From the NCBI RefSeq assembly GCF_900090295.1, contig NZ_LT607753.1, positions 744,001 through 808,000 on the forward strand: a DNA stretch of 64,000 nt, read 5' to 3'. This document shows, one piece after another, positions 17,897 through 26,204 of this stretch. The DNA is from Micromonospora coxensis. Lineage in GTDB: Bacteria > Actinomycetota > Actinomycetes > Mycobacteriales > Micromonosporaceae. The notes beneath the pieces were generated by a model. The model saw nothing but the letters and a program-made list of their open reading frames with translations, was not told the DNA's origin and made no database searches. A program made the position numbers and the translations under genes. Position 1 is the stretch's first letter. Each line of letters starts with the position of its first letter.

Positions 17897-18212
17897 CCGG
17901 CGAGTTTCCCAGCGGGATCCGTGGCCGGGCCCAGGAACGACGAATTCGGCCGGCGGGTGCGGGCGATCCTCCCGGCCCGGCGCGGGGCTGGCTCGGCCGC
18001 TTCCCCGCCGTCCTCGACGTCGCCGACGCCCCCCCCGGCCCGGACCCCTCAGCGCCGGCTACGCGACGCCTGAACGCTCGATGCGGCGCGCCGAGCACGC
18101 CGGGGTGAGGTGTACGAGGTCCGCCGTCGCCGGCGACGGTAGCCGCCCGACCGGGCACGGATCGCCGAGATGTCGACCGGCACGGACACCGCCGTCGGTC
18201 CGCCCCGCCCGC
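17897..18212. other. 316-bp gap with no recognisable gene
   Basis: Lies between the LtrA start and the SMI1/KNR4 stop, both on the minus strand, so it should contain the LtrA promoter. I found no convincing promoter, hairpin or small gene. Open frames here lack ribosome sites and family signatures. Confidence 0.5.
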
Positions 18213-19721
18213 TCAGCGCTGCTCGACGGCGCCGCGCAGCCAGTCGGCCCACTGGTCGGCGTCCTCCAGCCGGGCGAATCCGTTCAGCGCGGCGGCGGCC
18301 AGGCCGGCCGGCAGCGGGCCGTGCTCACGAAGCTCCCGCCACTGCGCCAGGTCGAGTTCCAGGACCCGCAGGCCGGTCAGATCGGCGAGCCGGTGCAGGT
18401 CGCTCACCTTCGCGGCGGACAGGTCGAGGTGGCTGAGGGCCGGCAGGCCGGTCAGCGACCCGATCGAGATCGGGAGGCGGGTGGCGAGCCGGAGCCCCCA
18501 CAGGGTCGGGTGCGCACCGAGCGGCGGTAGGTCGATCTCGGCGGCGTCGATCGACAGCCACTCCACCGGCACGCCGGGCGGGAGCGCCGCCGTGACCCTC
18601 GCCGCGCGGTTGACCGAGACGTTGCGCAGGTGACGCAGGGGTGCCAGTTCCGCCAGGTGGAGGACATCGCCGTCGTTGAGGTAGAGCTCCTGCACGTCGA
18701 GCCCGGCGACGACGTCGGCGACCCGCCGCTGCCCCACCCGCTCGGAGTGGCTGTACCGGGGGTGTATCCAGGCACGCCGGGAGGAGTCGTCGGCGCCGCG
18801 CAGCGAGCCGATCGCGTCGCGCAGCGCCGCGGTGACGGACTCGGCGACGTACCCGACCGGACCGTGGAAGTCCCTGCCGTACTCGATGATCTGCCCGGGC
18901 CTGCCGTGCGGTCCGGGGTCGAGGTCGACCATGCAGTCGTTGCCGCCCGAGTCCGTGCCGACCTCCACCCACCAGTCGCTACGCGACACCCGGCGCACCC
19001 GCCCCGGCGGGTACGCCTCGTAGACGACCGGGAACACCGCGAACAGGTCGTCGTGTTCCACGACCCCGGGGCCGCCGGCCAGGTACGTCTCGACCACGGT
19101 GTCCAACCGCAGCAGGGTCCCCTCGCCGAGCAGCCCGTACTCGTCCTGCGACACGGTGCGGTACAGGGCCCGGAGGTCCTCGGGCAGCCGCAGGCCCATG
19201 GCCGCCTCGGCGGCGTGGATGTCCTCCTCCGAGTGCCCGGCGCCCAGCTCGGGCGCGTGCCCTGTCGTGCGCTCGTACGTCGCGGCGAACTCCGCGACCA
19301 GTGCGCCGATGGTGGCGAGCGCCTGCGGGTCCGTGGGCCGGTCGCTGACGGCGACACCGGGTGGCGCGGGCATCGGCGAGGTGGGGTGGTGGGGGTGCCG
19401 GTAGTGCGGGTCGAGGACCAGTCGCACCGGCGCCACGGTGGGCAGGTCGAAGGTGTACCGCAGCTCGGCGCGTCCGGCGTCGTCGCGGACGAGTTCGACG
19501 ACGAGGGTGCGGTCCTCCCCGTCCGGGCGCAGCACCTCGTCCATCCGCCGCAGCAGGTCGTGCAGGGCGAACCCGGTCCTCGCGGACGCCGACCGCCCGG
19601 CGGCGTCGAACGTGTGCAGCGAACTGCCGGCCCGGGGGCGATGACGACCTTGCAGCACCGTCACTGGGCTGCCGGCCAGCGCCGACGCCATCTCGTCCAC
19701 CAGTGCCCGCAGATCCGCCAT
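18213..19721 (-). CDS. SMI1/KNR4-family protein with LRR-like C terminus
   Basis: 502 aa. ATG at 19721 is preceded by GGGGGAGG and is preferred over longer upstream extensions, which are Arg/Pro-rich and not protein-like. The middle (about 150-330) contains an SMI1/KNR4-type domain: AEAAMGLRLPEDLRALYRTV, YGLLGEGTLLRL and a WWVEVGTDSGGNDCMVDLDP segment. The last 130 residues have leucine-rich-repeat-like spacing (LSHLDLSAAKVSDLHRLADL). SMI1/KNR4 proteins often act as immunity proteins in polymorphic toxin systems, but no toxin gene is adjacent, so an immunity role is only possible. Cytosolic; no membrane segment. Confidence 0.8.
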   Translation of the reverse strand: MADLRALVDEMASALAGSPVTVLQGRHRPRAGSSLHTFDAAGRSASARTGFALHDLLRRMDEVLRPDGEDRTLVVELVRDDAGRAELRYTFDLPTVAPVRLVLDPHYRHPHHPTSPMPAPPGVAVSDRPTDPQALATIGALVAEFAATYERTTGHAPELGAGHSEEDIHAAEAAMGLRLPEDLRALYRTVSQDEYGLLGEGTLLRLDTVVETYLAGGPGVVEHDDLFAVFPVVYEAYPPGRVRRVSRSDWWVEVGTDSGGNDCMVDLDPGPHGRPGQIIEYGRDFHGPVGYVAESVTAALRDAIGSLRGADDSSRRAWIHPRYSHSERVGQRRVADVVAGLDVQELYLNDGDVLHLAELAPLRHLRNVSVNRAARVTAALPPGVPVEWLSIDAAEIDLPPLGAHPTLWGLRLATRLPISIGSLTGLPALSHLDLSAAKVSDLHRLADLTGLRVLELDLAQWRELREHGPLPAGLAAAALNGFARLEDADQWADWLRGAVEQR

Positions 19722-20087
19722 CGCCGCGGCCCTCCCCCGTGATCCCGGGACACGGTAGCGTCGCGCCCCTCCCGGCACGACCCCGTGCCGCCGCCGCCTT
19801 GGCGTCGGCGCCGCCCTCGTGGTCACCGCCGCCCGGTGTCGGCGAGGCCGGTCGAAACGGTCGGGGGCCGAGCGCGTCGCCGGGTGCCCGATCAGCGTGG
19901 CGCGGTGTGGCCGGCGAGGGCCTCTCGGAGCATCGCGCGCGCCGCGATCCGGACGATGGCTCGACCCTTGCGCATCTTCGGCTGCTCGGCGCCGGGGCTC
20001 CGGCGACGACCGCAGTGAGGCGCGCAGCTCCGGTCGGGGCCGGGATCGATCCGCCACCCGGGCACCGCCCCGGGTCGCTGCCGCTGC
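19722..20087. other. 366-bp gap, possible 27-codon ORF only
   Basis: Separates the SMI1/KNR4 gene from the STAS gene. The only open frame that caught my eye is on the minus strand at 19892-19975 (MRKGRAIVRIAARAMLREAL..., 27 aa, ending HTAPR). It has high third-position GC but no good ribosome site, so I do not call it a gene. No hairpin or repeat of note. Confidence 0.4.
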
Positions 20088-20408
20088 TCAGTGTCCGGCG
20101 GGTGAGAGGAGATCGAGGACGCCCGTGATGCGCAGCGTCCTGGCCACGTTGCCGGTGGGGTGGCTGACCACGAAGGTCTTGCCGGCCTCCCTGGCGACGT
20201 TACGGGCGACGACCAGCGTACCGATGACGGTGGAGTCGATGAAGCTGACCGCTCGCAGGTCGACGTCCACGCCTGCGGCGTCGGCGATCATGGCGTCGAA
20301 GAGACGCCGGAGAGCGGTCGCCCCGTTGACGTCGATCTCCCCGTCGAGCAGCAGGACGATCCGGTCGCCCTCGGCACGGACCCGGTGGGTCCAGGTCGGC
20401 GGGGTCAC
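20088..20408 (-). CDS. STAS-domain anti-sigma factor antagonist
   Basis: 106 aa. The STAS/SpoIIAA fold is visible in VLLLDGEIDVNGATALRRLF and VDLRAVSFIDSTVIGTLV, where the Ser of DST aligns with the phosphorylated Ser of SpoIIAA/RsbV. The GTG start at 20408 overlaps the stop of the upstream kinase gene as GTGA, so the two are co-translated. In this family the unphosphorylated STAS protein binds the anti-sigma kinase and frees a sigma factor. No cognate sigma gene is adjacent. Its partner is very likely the protein at 20405-20902. Confidence 0.9.
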   Translation of the reverse strand: MTPPTWTHRVRAEGDRIVLLLDGEIDVNGATALRRLFDAMIADAAGVDVDLRAVSFIDSTVIGTLVVARNVAREAGKTFVVSHPTGNVARTLRITGVLDLLSPAGH

Positions 20409-20902
20409 CCTGGCTGGTCCTGCGCGAGGCCGTCGGGCCGGCCGGGAGTCACCGCGCCGTCCGCCGTGGCGGGCTCCAGGCAGACGGTCACCGTGGCGGT
20501 CACGCCGTCGGGGCGCCGGGTGAGGATGAGCCCACCGGCGAGCTGGTGGGCCAGCCACAAACCCCGTCCACCCGCGGTGTTGACCTCGGACAGTCGCACC
20601 GGAAGGCGCCCCGGCGACTGCCCCTGGTCGATCACCTCACAGATCAGGACGTCCTGCTGGCGGCGCAGTTCCAGGCGTCCCCGGCCGCCGCCGTGGCGGA
20701 CGGCGTTGGTCACCAGTTCGTGCACCGCGAGCACGAAGTCGTATCCGTCGTCGCCGGTCAGGCCCACGGCGGCGACGTGGGCGTGCAGAACGTGTCGCAG
20801 CGTGGTGACCGTCGCTTCGGTGAAGTCCTGCGACAGCAGCGGAACAGTGTCAGCTGCGAGAGCCGACGTCGGATCGCCCGGGTCGGCGGAGTCGTCGGTC
20901 AC
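20405..20902 (-). CDS. RsbW-like anti-sigma factor serine kinase (HATPase_c)
   Basis: About 165 aa from GTG 20902. The GHKL ATPase motifs are visible: N box HELVTNAVRHGG, VIDQG, and the G2 box GGRGLWLAHQLAGG. These small ATPases bind a sigma factor and phosphorylate the STAS antagonist encoded immediately downstream. A much longer open frame extends upstream without a domain, so the internal GTG at 20902 was chosen because it directly precedes the recognisable domain. Divergent from the oxidoreductase at 21165. Confidence 0.85.
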   Translation of the reverse strand: MTDDSADPGDPTSALAADTVPLLSQDFTEATVTTLRHVLHAHVAAVGLTGDDGYDFVLAVHELVTNAVRHGGGRGRLELRRQQDVLICEVIDQGQSPGRLPVRLSEVNTAGGRGLWLAHQLAGGLILTRRPDGVTATVTVCLEPATADGAVTPGRPDGLAQDQPG

Positions 20903-20938
20903 CCCCGCAGGGTACTCGCTCGGGCCAACGCCGCGACC

Positions 20939-20954
20939 CTTGCGGGAGCGCAAG
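20939..20954. promoter_or_regulatory. Short inverted repeat CTTGCG-N4-CGCAAG
   Basis: Perfect 6-bp arms with a 4-nt centre (GGAG), about 36 nt upstream of the anti-sigma kinase start and in the divergent region shared with the oxidoreductase. Possible operator; nothing else supports it. Confidence 0.25.
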
Positions 20955-21164
20955 TATCTGCAGGTCACGGCGAGGCGTCGCGCGGTCGTCGGTGCGACGC
21001 GGACGTCCCCGCCGGGCAGCAGGGCGTCACCGACGATCTCGCGGCCGACGGGCCTGGCCGCCCGACCTACGGTTTGTGACCCACACCACACGCGGTTCCT
21101 GTCAGCAATCGCGACGCCGCCCCGCTCACCTCACGACGAGCACGCGACCAGACAGGAGCAGCAC

Positions 21165-22373
21165 ATGAAGCACCGCATCGTCGTCCTCGGCGCCGGCTAT
21201 GCCGGGGCCTTCGTGGCCGGGAACCTGGCCCGCCGGTTGTCCCCGTCGGACATCGAGATCACCGTGGTCAACGCCGAGCCGGACTTCGTCCAGCGGATGC
21301 GGCTGCACCAGCTCGCGGCCGGCCACCGGATCGAGGCTCCGGCCCTCGCCGACGTCTTCGCGGGCACGGGGATCCGGCTGCGCCTGGCCCGGGTCACCGC
21401 CGTCGATCCCGAGCGCCGGGTCGTCACCGTGGCCGACGCCGAGGGGGGCGGCGAACTGGCCTACGACACGCTTGTCCACACGCTCGGCAGCCGCGTCGCC
21501 GACCAGGGCGTCCCGGGCGTGGCCGAGCACGCCTTCGACGTCGCCGGCCGACCCTCGGCGCTGCGCCTGCGCGAGCGCCTGGACAACCTGGGCGGACGGG
21601 GCGGCGGCGGGCGGGTGCTGGTCGTCGGCGACGGGTTGACCGGCATCGAGACGGCCACCGAGATCGCCGAGGCCCGGCCCGGCCTGTCGGTGGCGCTGAT
21701 CGCCCGCGGCGAGTTGGGCGCCCGGCTCTCCGCCGGAGCCCGGGGGCACCTGCGCGGGGCCTGCGACCGGCTGGGCGTCACCGTGCTGGAGCACACCACC
21801 GTCGACGCCGTCGAAGCGACGCGGGTGCGCTGCGCCGACGGCACCGTCCTGGCGTCCGACGCCACCGTGTGGACGGCCGGGTTCGCGGTCGACCCGATCG
21901 CCGCCGCCAGCGGGCTGGAGGTCACCGGGACCGGTCGGATCGTCGTCGATCGCACCATGCGGTCGGTCTCGCACCCGGACGTCCACGCCGCCGGCGACAG
22001 CGCCCACGCCATCGGCGACAACGGCCGGCCGCTGCCGATGTCCTGCGCGTCGGCCGGCTACACCGGCAAGCAGGTGATCGCGGCGGTCGTCGGACACCTG
22101 ACCGGCCGTGGGATCGTCAACACCACGCTGGCCTACCCGGGCAACCACATCAGCCTCGGACGGCGGGACGGGATCCTGCAACCGGTCGACGACGACGGGC
22201 AGCCGAAGCCGAGGCACCTGGGCGGCCGGCAGGCCGCGCGGATCAAGTCGGGCATCCTCACGATGTCGCTCTGGGCCACCTCGCACCCGACCTTCGGCCT
22301 GCCCACGCGCCGGCACCGGCTGGCCGCCGCGCCGGACGCGTCCGTCGACGAGGCGCTCGGCGTCGCTTCGTAG
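21165..22373 (+). CDS. NDH-2-like FAD-dependent pyridine nucleotide oxidoreductase
   Basis: 402 aa. N-terminal FAD dinucleotide fold HRIVVLGAGYAGAFVAGNLA (residues 2-21), second nucleotide fold RVLVVGDGLTGIETATEIAE, and the C-terminal FAD motif VHAAGDSAHA. This layout is that of type II NADH dehydrogenases and related disulfide-less oxidoreductases. Start ATG at 21165 has a CAGGAG site 6 nt upstream. A sigma factor of the ECF41/SigJ type starts 10 nt after its stop, and oxidoreductase genes are known partners of ECF41 sigma factors, so this is probably its regulated partner. The electron acceptor is not predictable. Confidence 0.9.
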   Translation: MKHRIVVLGAGYAGAFVAGNLARRLSPSDIEITVVNAEPDFVQRMRLHQLAAGHRIEAPALADVFAGTGIRLRLARVTAVDPERRVVTVADAEGGGELAYDTLVHTLGSRVADQGVPGVAEHAFDVAGRPSALRLRERLDNLGGRGGGGRVLVVGDGLTGIETATEIAEARPGLSVALIARGELGARLSAGARGHLRGACDRLGVTVLEHTTVDAVEATRVRCADGTVLASDATVWTAGFAVDPIAAASGLEVTGTGRIVVDRTMRSVSHPDVHAAGDSAHAIGDNGRPLPMSCASAGYTGKQVIAAVVGHLTGRGIVNTTLAYPGNHISLGRRDGILQPVDDDGQPKPRHLGGRQAARIKSGILTMSLWATSHPTFGLPTRRHRLAAAPDASVDEALGVAS

Positions 22374-22383
22374 GGTGGTCCAC

Positions 22384-23337
22384 GTGGACGGCACCGCCAC
22401 TGATCGCTTCGACACCGGTCGGTTCGAGGCCAGCCGGTTCCGGCTGGCCTCGCTGGCGTACCGGTTGCTGGGCTCCGCCGCCGACGCCGAGGACGCCGTG
22501 CAGGACGCGTTCCTGCGCTGGCAGGCCGCCGACCGGCAGCGGATAGAGGTGCCGGAGGCATGGCTGACCCGGGTCGTCACGAACCTGTGCCTCGACCGGC
22601 TCCGTTCGGCACAGGCCCGCCGCGAACGCGCCGTCGGCGCCTGGCTGCCCGACCCGCTGCTGGACGGCGACCCGATGCTCGGCCCGGCCGACACCGTCGA
22701 GCAGCGCGAATCGGTCTCCCTGGCCGTGCTGACGCTGATGGAGCGCCTGTCGCCCCTCGAACGGGCCGTCTACCTCCTGCGCGAAGCGTTCTCCTACCAC
22801 CACGCCGAGATCGCCGAGATCCTCGACATCAGCGAGTCCGCCAGCCAGCAGCACCTGCACCGGGCACGGCGGCGCATCACCGCCGCCCGCCGCCACCGCG
22901 GCGACGTCGACCCGGCATCCGCGCGCCGGATCGTCGAGGAGTTCCTCGCCGCTGCCTCCTCGGGGCGCACCGAACGGCTGGTGGCGCTGCTCACCGACGA
23001 CGCGACCGCGATCTCCGACGGCGCCGGCCTGAGCAGGACTCTGCTGCGGTACGACAACCCGCAGCGCATCGCCACCGTGGTACGGGCCGGTCTCACCCCC
23101 ACACCCGCGAAACGGCGACTTGCCGGCGGCACGCCCGCCGTCCACTACGCGCTCGTCAACGGCGCCCCCGCCGTCCTCTTCGTGGTCGACGGCCAGGTCG
23201 TCGGCGCCGTGACGTTCGACGTCACCGGCGGCAGGATCGCCACCGTGCGCGGCATCGCGGCCCCGGCCCGGCTGGTCCGCCTCGCCGAGGCCTGGCGGCG
23301 GCACGAACCGGAGGCGCCGCTGATCGCCCGGTGGTGA
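22384..23337 (+). CDS. ECF41/SigJ-like sigma factor with SnoaL-like C-terminal domain
   Basis: 317 aa, longer than a plain ECF sigma factor. Region 2 is seen in ASLAYRLLGSAADAEDAVQD and region 4 in LSPLERAVYLLREAFSYHHA followed by IAEILDISESASQQHLHRAR. The C-terminal 130 residues resemble the SnoaL-like domain of ECF41/SigJ, which modulates the sigma factor in place of a separate anti-sigma factor. Family motifs I remember there (DGxGGK, NPDK) appear as DGAGLS and NPQRI, so they are diverged. GTG at 22384 has AGGGTGG just upstream; GTG 22375 is an alternative. Placed 10 nt after the oxidoreductase gene, the expected genetic linkage for this group. Confidence 0.85.
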   Translation: MDGTATDRFDTGRFEASRFRLASLAYRLLGSAADAEDAVQDAFLRWQAADRQRIEVPEAWLTRVVTNLCLDRLRSAQARRERAVGAWLPDPLLDGDPMLGPADTVEQRESVSLAVLTLMERLSPLERAVYLLREAFSYHHAEIAEILDISESASQQHLHRARRRITAARRHRGDVDPASARRIVEEFLAAASSGRTERLVALLTDDATAISDGAGLSRTLLRYDNPQRIATVVRAGLTPTPAKRRLAGGTPAVHYALVNGAPAVLFVVDGQVVGAVTFDVTGGRIATVRGIAAPARLVRLAEAWRRHEPEAPLIARW

Positions 23338-23471
23338 CGCGACGCCGACGCGGCCCGGCGCGGTGACGAACCGCTCCGGCCGCCCGGGACGCCACGTGCG
23401 GACACCGTGCCGTGGCTCGCCGGCGGCACGTGTCGAGCGCCCTGCCGCTCACCGGGTGCGCCGGACGGGGC

Positions 23472-24131
23472 TCACGCAACCGCGACGGGCAGATCGGCCA
23501 GGCGCCATTCGAGCATCCCGTCGGCCAGCCGGGTCGCGCTGCGACCGTGGGCCGCGAGGAGTCGGACGGCGTCGTGGGCGAGCACGCAGTAGGCCCCACG
23601 GCAGTACGCGACGACGTGCCCGTCGTCGGGCAGTTCGGCGAGACGGTCGGCCAACTCGTCGAGGGGGATGCTGACCGCGCCGGGAATGTGCCCGGCGGCG
23701 TACTCCTCCCGGGGCCGTACGTCGAGCACGGTGACCGGGCTGGTCTCGGTGAGCCGCCGCAGTTCCTCGCGGGTGACCGGCCGGCCGCCGTCCTCGCCCA
23801 GATAGGCCAGCCGGGCGGCCTGCACGTCCGGCAGGTGTGACTGCGCCACGTCGCGCAGGCGGGCGAAGAGCTCCGCCACGTCCCGGCCGGCGAGACGGTA
23901 GAGGACGCGGGTGCCGTCGCGGCGGGTGGTGACCAGGTTGGCCTGGCGCAGCGTCTGCAGGTGGGCCGACGCGGTGGTCAGTCCCAGGCCGGCCGATGCG
24001 GCGAGGGAGGCCACGTCGCGTTCGCCCTGGGCGAGCAGGTCCAGCAGTTCGAGCCGCTTGCCCGAGCCGAGGGCCTTGCCGACCCGGGCGAACTGCTCGA
24101 ACAGTGCCGTCTTGTCGTTCCGGTCACCCAT
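23472..24131 (-). CDS. ArsR-family regulator fused to a rhodanese domain
   Basis: 219 aa. An N-terminal winged helix of ArsR type (LELLDLLAQGERDVASLAAS, TTASAHLQTLRQANLVTTRR) is followed by a rhodanese domain (VTVLDVRPREEYAAGHIPGA) whose active-site loop is CRGAYC, so the sulfur-carrying Cys is present. Fusions of this kind are thought to sense reactive sulfur or use persulfide chemistry. ATG 24131 is preceded by GGAGGAG; the longer upstream reading is not needed. Divergent from the MFS transporter at 24408, its likely target. Confidence 0.9.
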   Translation of the reverse strand: MGDRNDKTALFEQFARVGKALGSGKRLELLDLLAQGERDVASLAASAGLGLTTASAHLQTLRQANLVTTRRDGTRVLYRLAGRDVAELFARLRDVAQSHLPDVQAARLAYLGEDGGRPVTREELRRLTETSPVTVLDVRPREEYAAGHIPGAVSIPLDELADRLAELPDDGHVVAYCRGAYCVLAHDAVRLLAAHGRSATRLADGMLEWRLADLPVAVA

Positions 24132-24146
24132 GCCACTCCTCCAAAG

Positions 24147-24156
24147 TTCTGTGGAA
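24147..24156. promoter_or_regulatory. Possible operator upstream of ArsR-rhodanese gene
   Basis: TTCTGTGGAA is a short dyad (TTC-N4-GAA) between the gene start at 24131 and a TANNNT-like hexamer (TACACT, read on the minus strand) about 8 nt further upstream. Position fits autorepression by the ArsR-type protein. Weak, because the arms are only 3 bp. Confidence 0.25.
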
Positions 24157-24207
24157 TAGTGTAGGAGACGGGGGAAGCCGACCGCCACCGCCCGGACGGA
24201 GGACGCG

Positions 24208-24411
24208 ATGGAGCTGGCACACGGACTGGTCCCGCCCGTGGGCGACGGGCCGGCTGACCGCGCGCACCCGAGCGGCCCGACCGGCGCGGAAACAACGGCG
24301 GCAGACCCGCAGCGGACCCGGGGTGCGGCCGGCCGTGCGGCTCACCGGCGCACCCGGGCGGCGTGCTGCCCGCCGCCCGAGGCCGGCACCGTCCCGGACG
24401 CCGGCCGATGA
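24208..24411 (+). CDS. Possible 67-aa leader ORF coupled to the MFS gene
   Basis: Starts with ATG at 24208 after a clear GGAGG site (CGGACGGAGGACGCG). Its TGA overlaps the ATG of the MFS transporter as ATGA (24408-24411). The peptide is Ala/Pro/Arg-rich with a Cys-Cys pair near the C terminus and matches no family I know. The ribosome site and the overlap suggest translation, perhaps as a leader that couples to the transporter; the sequence itself does not look like a folded protein. Low confidence. Confidence 0.35.
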   Translation: MELAHGLVPPVGDGPADRAHPSGPTGAETTAADPQRTRGAAGRAAHRRTRAACCPPPEAGTVPDAGR

Positions 24412-25655
24412 GCGCCACCACGCCCATCCGGTGGGGACTGCGCGCCAACCTGCCGCAGTTCCTCCTGCTGGTGGCGGTCAACGCCCTCGTCGGGGCGATG
24501 GTCGGTCAGGAACGCACGGTCGTGCCCCTGCTGGCCGAGCAGGTCTTCGCCGTCGGCGCGTTCACCGCCTCGCTGACGTTCATCGTCGTGTTCGGCTTCA
24601 CCAAGGCGTTCACCAACCTCGCTGCCGGCAGCCTGTCCGACCGCTACGGCCGCAAGCCCGTCCTGATCGCCGGCTGGCTGATCGGCCTGCCGGTGCCGCT
24701 GCTGCTGATCTGGGCGCCCTCCTGGGGATGGGTGATCGCGGCGAACGTCCTGCTCGGGGTCAACCAGGGCCTGACCTGGTCCACCACCATCGTCATGAAG
24801 ATCGACCTCGCCGGTCCGGCCCGCCGTGGGCTGGCCATGGGGTTCAACGAGGCCGCCGGCTACCTCGCGGTGGCCACCATGGGCTGGGCCACCGGCGCGC
24901 TGGCCGCCGCGCACGGGCTGCGGCCCGCCCCGTTCCTGCTCGGCGTCGCCGTGGCCGCCCTCGGCCTCGGCCTGTCCACCGCGCTCGTCCGCGAGACCCA
25001 CCAGCACGCCCGGCACGAGGCCGCCCACCACGTGTCACGCGCCGGCGGCCACGGCCACGGCCTGACCAACCGGGAGATCTTCACCCTCACCAGCTTCCGG
25101 GAGAGGGCGCTGTCGGCCGCCAGTCAGGCCGGCATGGTCAACAACCTGAACGACGGCCTGGCCTGGGGCCTGTACCCGATCCTGTTCGCCACCTCCGGGC
25201 TCGGCCTGACCCGCGTCGGTGTGCTGATCGCGCTCTACCCGGCGGTCTGGGGCCTGGGCCAGATGATCACCGGCGCCCTGTCCGACCGGTGGGGCCGCAA
25301 GTGGCTCATCACCGCCGGCATGTTCACCCAGGCGATCGGCATCGCGCTGGTCGCCGCCGGCACCGGCTTCACCGTGTGGGCGGTCGCCGCCGTGCTCATG
25401 GGCGCCGGCACCGCCCTGGTGTACCCCACTCTCCTCGCGGTCGTCGGCGACGTCGCCCACCCGGCCTGGCGGGCCCGCGCGGTCGGCGTCTACCGCCTGT
25501 GGCGCGACTCCGGCTACGCCGTCGGCGCCCTGGTCGCCGGGATCACCGCCGACCTGCTCGGCCTGCGCGCCGCCGTCTGGGTCGTCGCCGTGATCACCGC
25601 CGGGTCCGGCGTCGTCGTCGCCGTGCGAATGTACGAGACCCGCCACCCCGAGTGA
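24408..25655 (+). CDS. MFS transporter with His-rich central loop
   Basis: 415 aa, about 12 hydrophobic helices. The MFS signature between helices 2 and 3 is LAAGSLSDRYGRKPVLIAGW, repeated in the second half as ITGALSDRWGRKWLITAG. The cytoplasmic loop between the two halves (about residues 198-218) is His-rich (HQHARHEAAHH...GGHGHG), suggesting metal binding or a metal-related substrate. It is divergent from an ArsR-rhodanese regulator, so export or import of a metal, metalloid or sulfur species is plausible; a drug is also possible. Start ATG 24408 overlaps the stop of the small upstream ORF. Confidence 0.9.
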   Translation: MSATTPIRWGLRANLPQFLLLVAVNALVGAMVGQERTVVPLLAEQVFAVGAFTASLTFIVVFGFTKAFTNLAAGSLSDRYGRKPVLIAGWLIGLPVPLLLIWAPSWGWVIAANVLLGVNQGLTWSTTIVMKIDLAGPARRGLAMGFNEAAGYLAVATMGWATGALAAAHGLRPAPFLLGVAVAALGLGLSTALVRETHQHARHEAAHHVSRAGGHGHGLTNREIFTLTSFRERALSAASQAGMVNNLNDGLAWGLYPILFATSGLGLTRVGVLIALYPAVWGLGQMITGALSDRWGRKWLITAGMFTQAIGIALVAAGTGFTVWAVAAVLMGAGTALVYPTLLAVVGDVAHPAWRARAVGVYRLWRDSGYAVGALVAGITADLLGLRAAVWVVAVITAGSGVVVAVRMYETRHPE

Positions 25656-25733
25656 GGCGTGGTGGCCGCCGACCGGTCGGCGCGACGCGTGGCGGCGCCG
25701 CCACGCTCACGTGACCGGCGCTGCCGCACGCCG

Positions 25734-26111
25734 GTGAGCTGGTCGGGGTCGGGGACCGACCGACGGCCACGGCCGGAGGTCCCGGATCCCGCCGGTGACC
25801 CACCGGCCGTCGCTCAGGCCCCGCGCGCCCTGCCGCGTCGACGGCGAAAATCGCTGTCCCCGGCTACCGTCGACTACCACACCGCCGAGGGTCGCTCCTG
25901 GCGTCTGTGGCTCTCCGCCGAGGGGGCGCGCACCGACCGCCTGCCCGTGCCCGCCACCGCTGCCGGCGAGGACGCGGCCGACGCCGCCGCCCGGGGCACG
26001 GCCAATGAGCTGGGCCTGGCCTTCTACGGCCGCACTCCGGTGGACTCCCTGGAGCACGGCGGCGACCGACGCCTGCTCGACCTGCTCGTGGCCTGGGACC
26101 CGGACGAGTAG
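25734..26111 (+). CDS. Small hypothetical protein
   Basis: Open frame whose last 85 residues look coding (high third-position GC, mixed composition): VDYHTAEGRSWRLWLSAEGA, then GTANELGLAFYGRTPVDSLE and LLDLLVAWDPDE. I recognise no family. The N-terminal 40 residues are Arg/Pro-rich and doubtful, and I could not find a start with a good ribosome site; GTG 25734 is a compromise and the true start may be later. No membrane segment. It stands alone between the MFS gene and the MerR regulator. Confidence 0.5.
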   Translation: MSWSGSGTDRRPRPEVPDPAGDPPAVAQAPRALPRRRRKSLSPATVDYHTAEGRSWRLWLSAEGARTDRLPVPATAAGEDAADAAARGTANELGLAFYGRTPVDSLEHGGDRRLLDLLVAWDPDE

Positions 26112-26204
26112 GACGCGACGCGCACTCCGCGCCGAGTCGCCGGTCGACGCGCGGGCCGGACCCGCCGGACGGCGGTGCCGGCGGCCGACCCCGACGGCGA
26201 CGGG

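Noticed and set aside
19892..19975. 27-codon ORF on the minus strand
   Set aside because: High third-position GC is suggestive but there is no proper ribosome site or neighbour logic.
20939..20954. CTTGCG-N4-CGCAAG as a third RAE
   Set aside because: Centre is 4 nt (GGAG) instead of 1 and the G/C flanks are missing, and it is not near a rifamycin gene.
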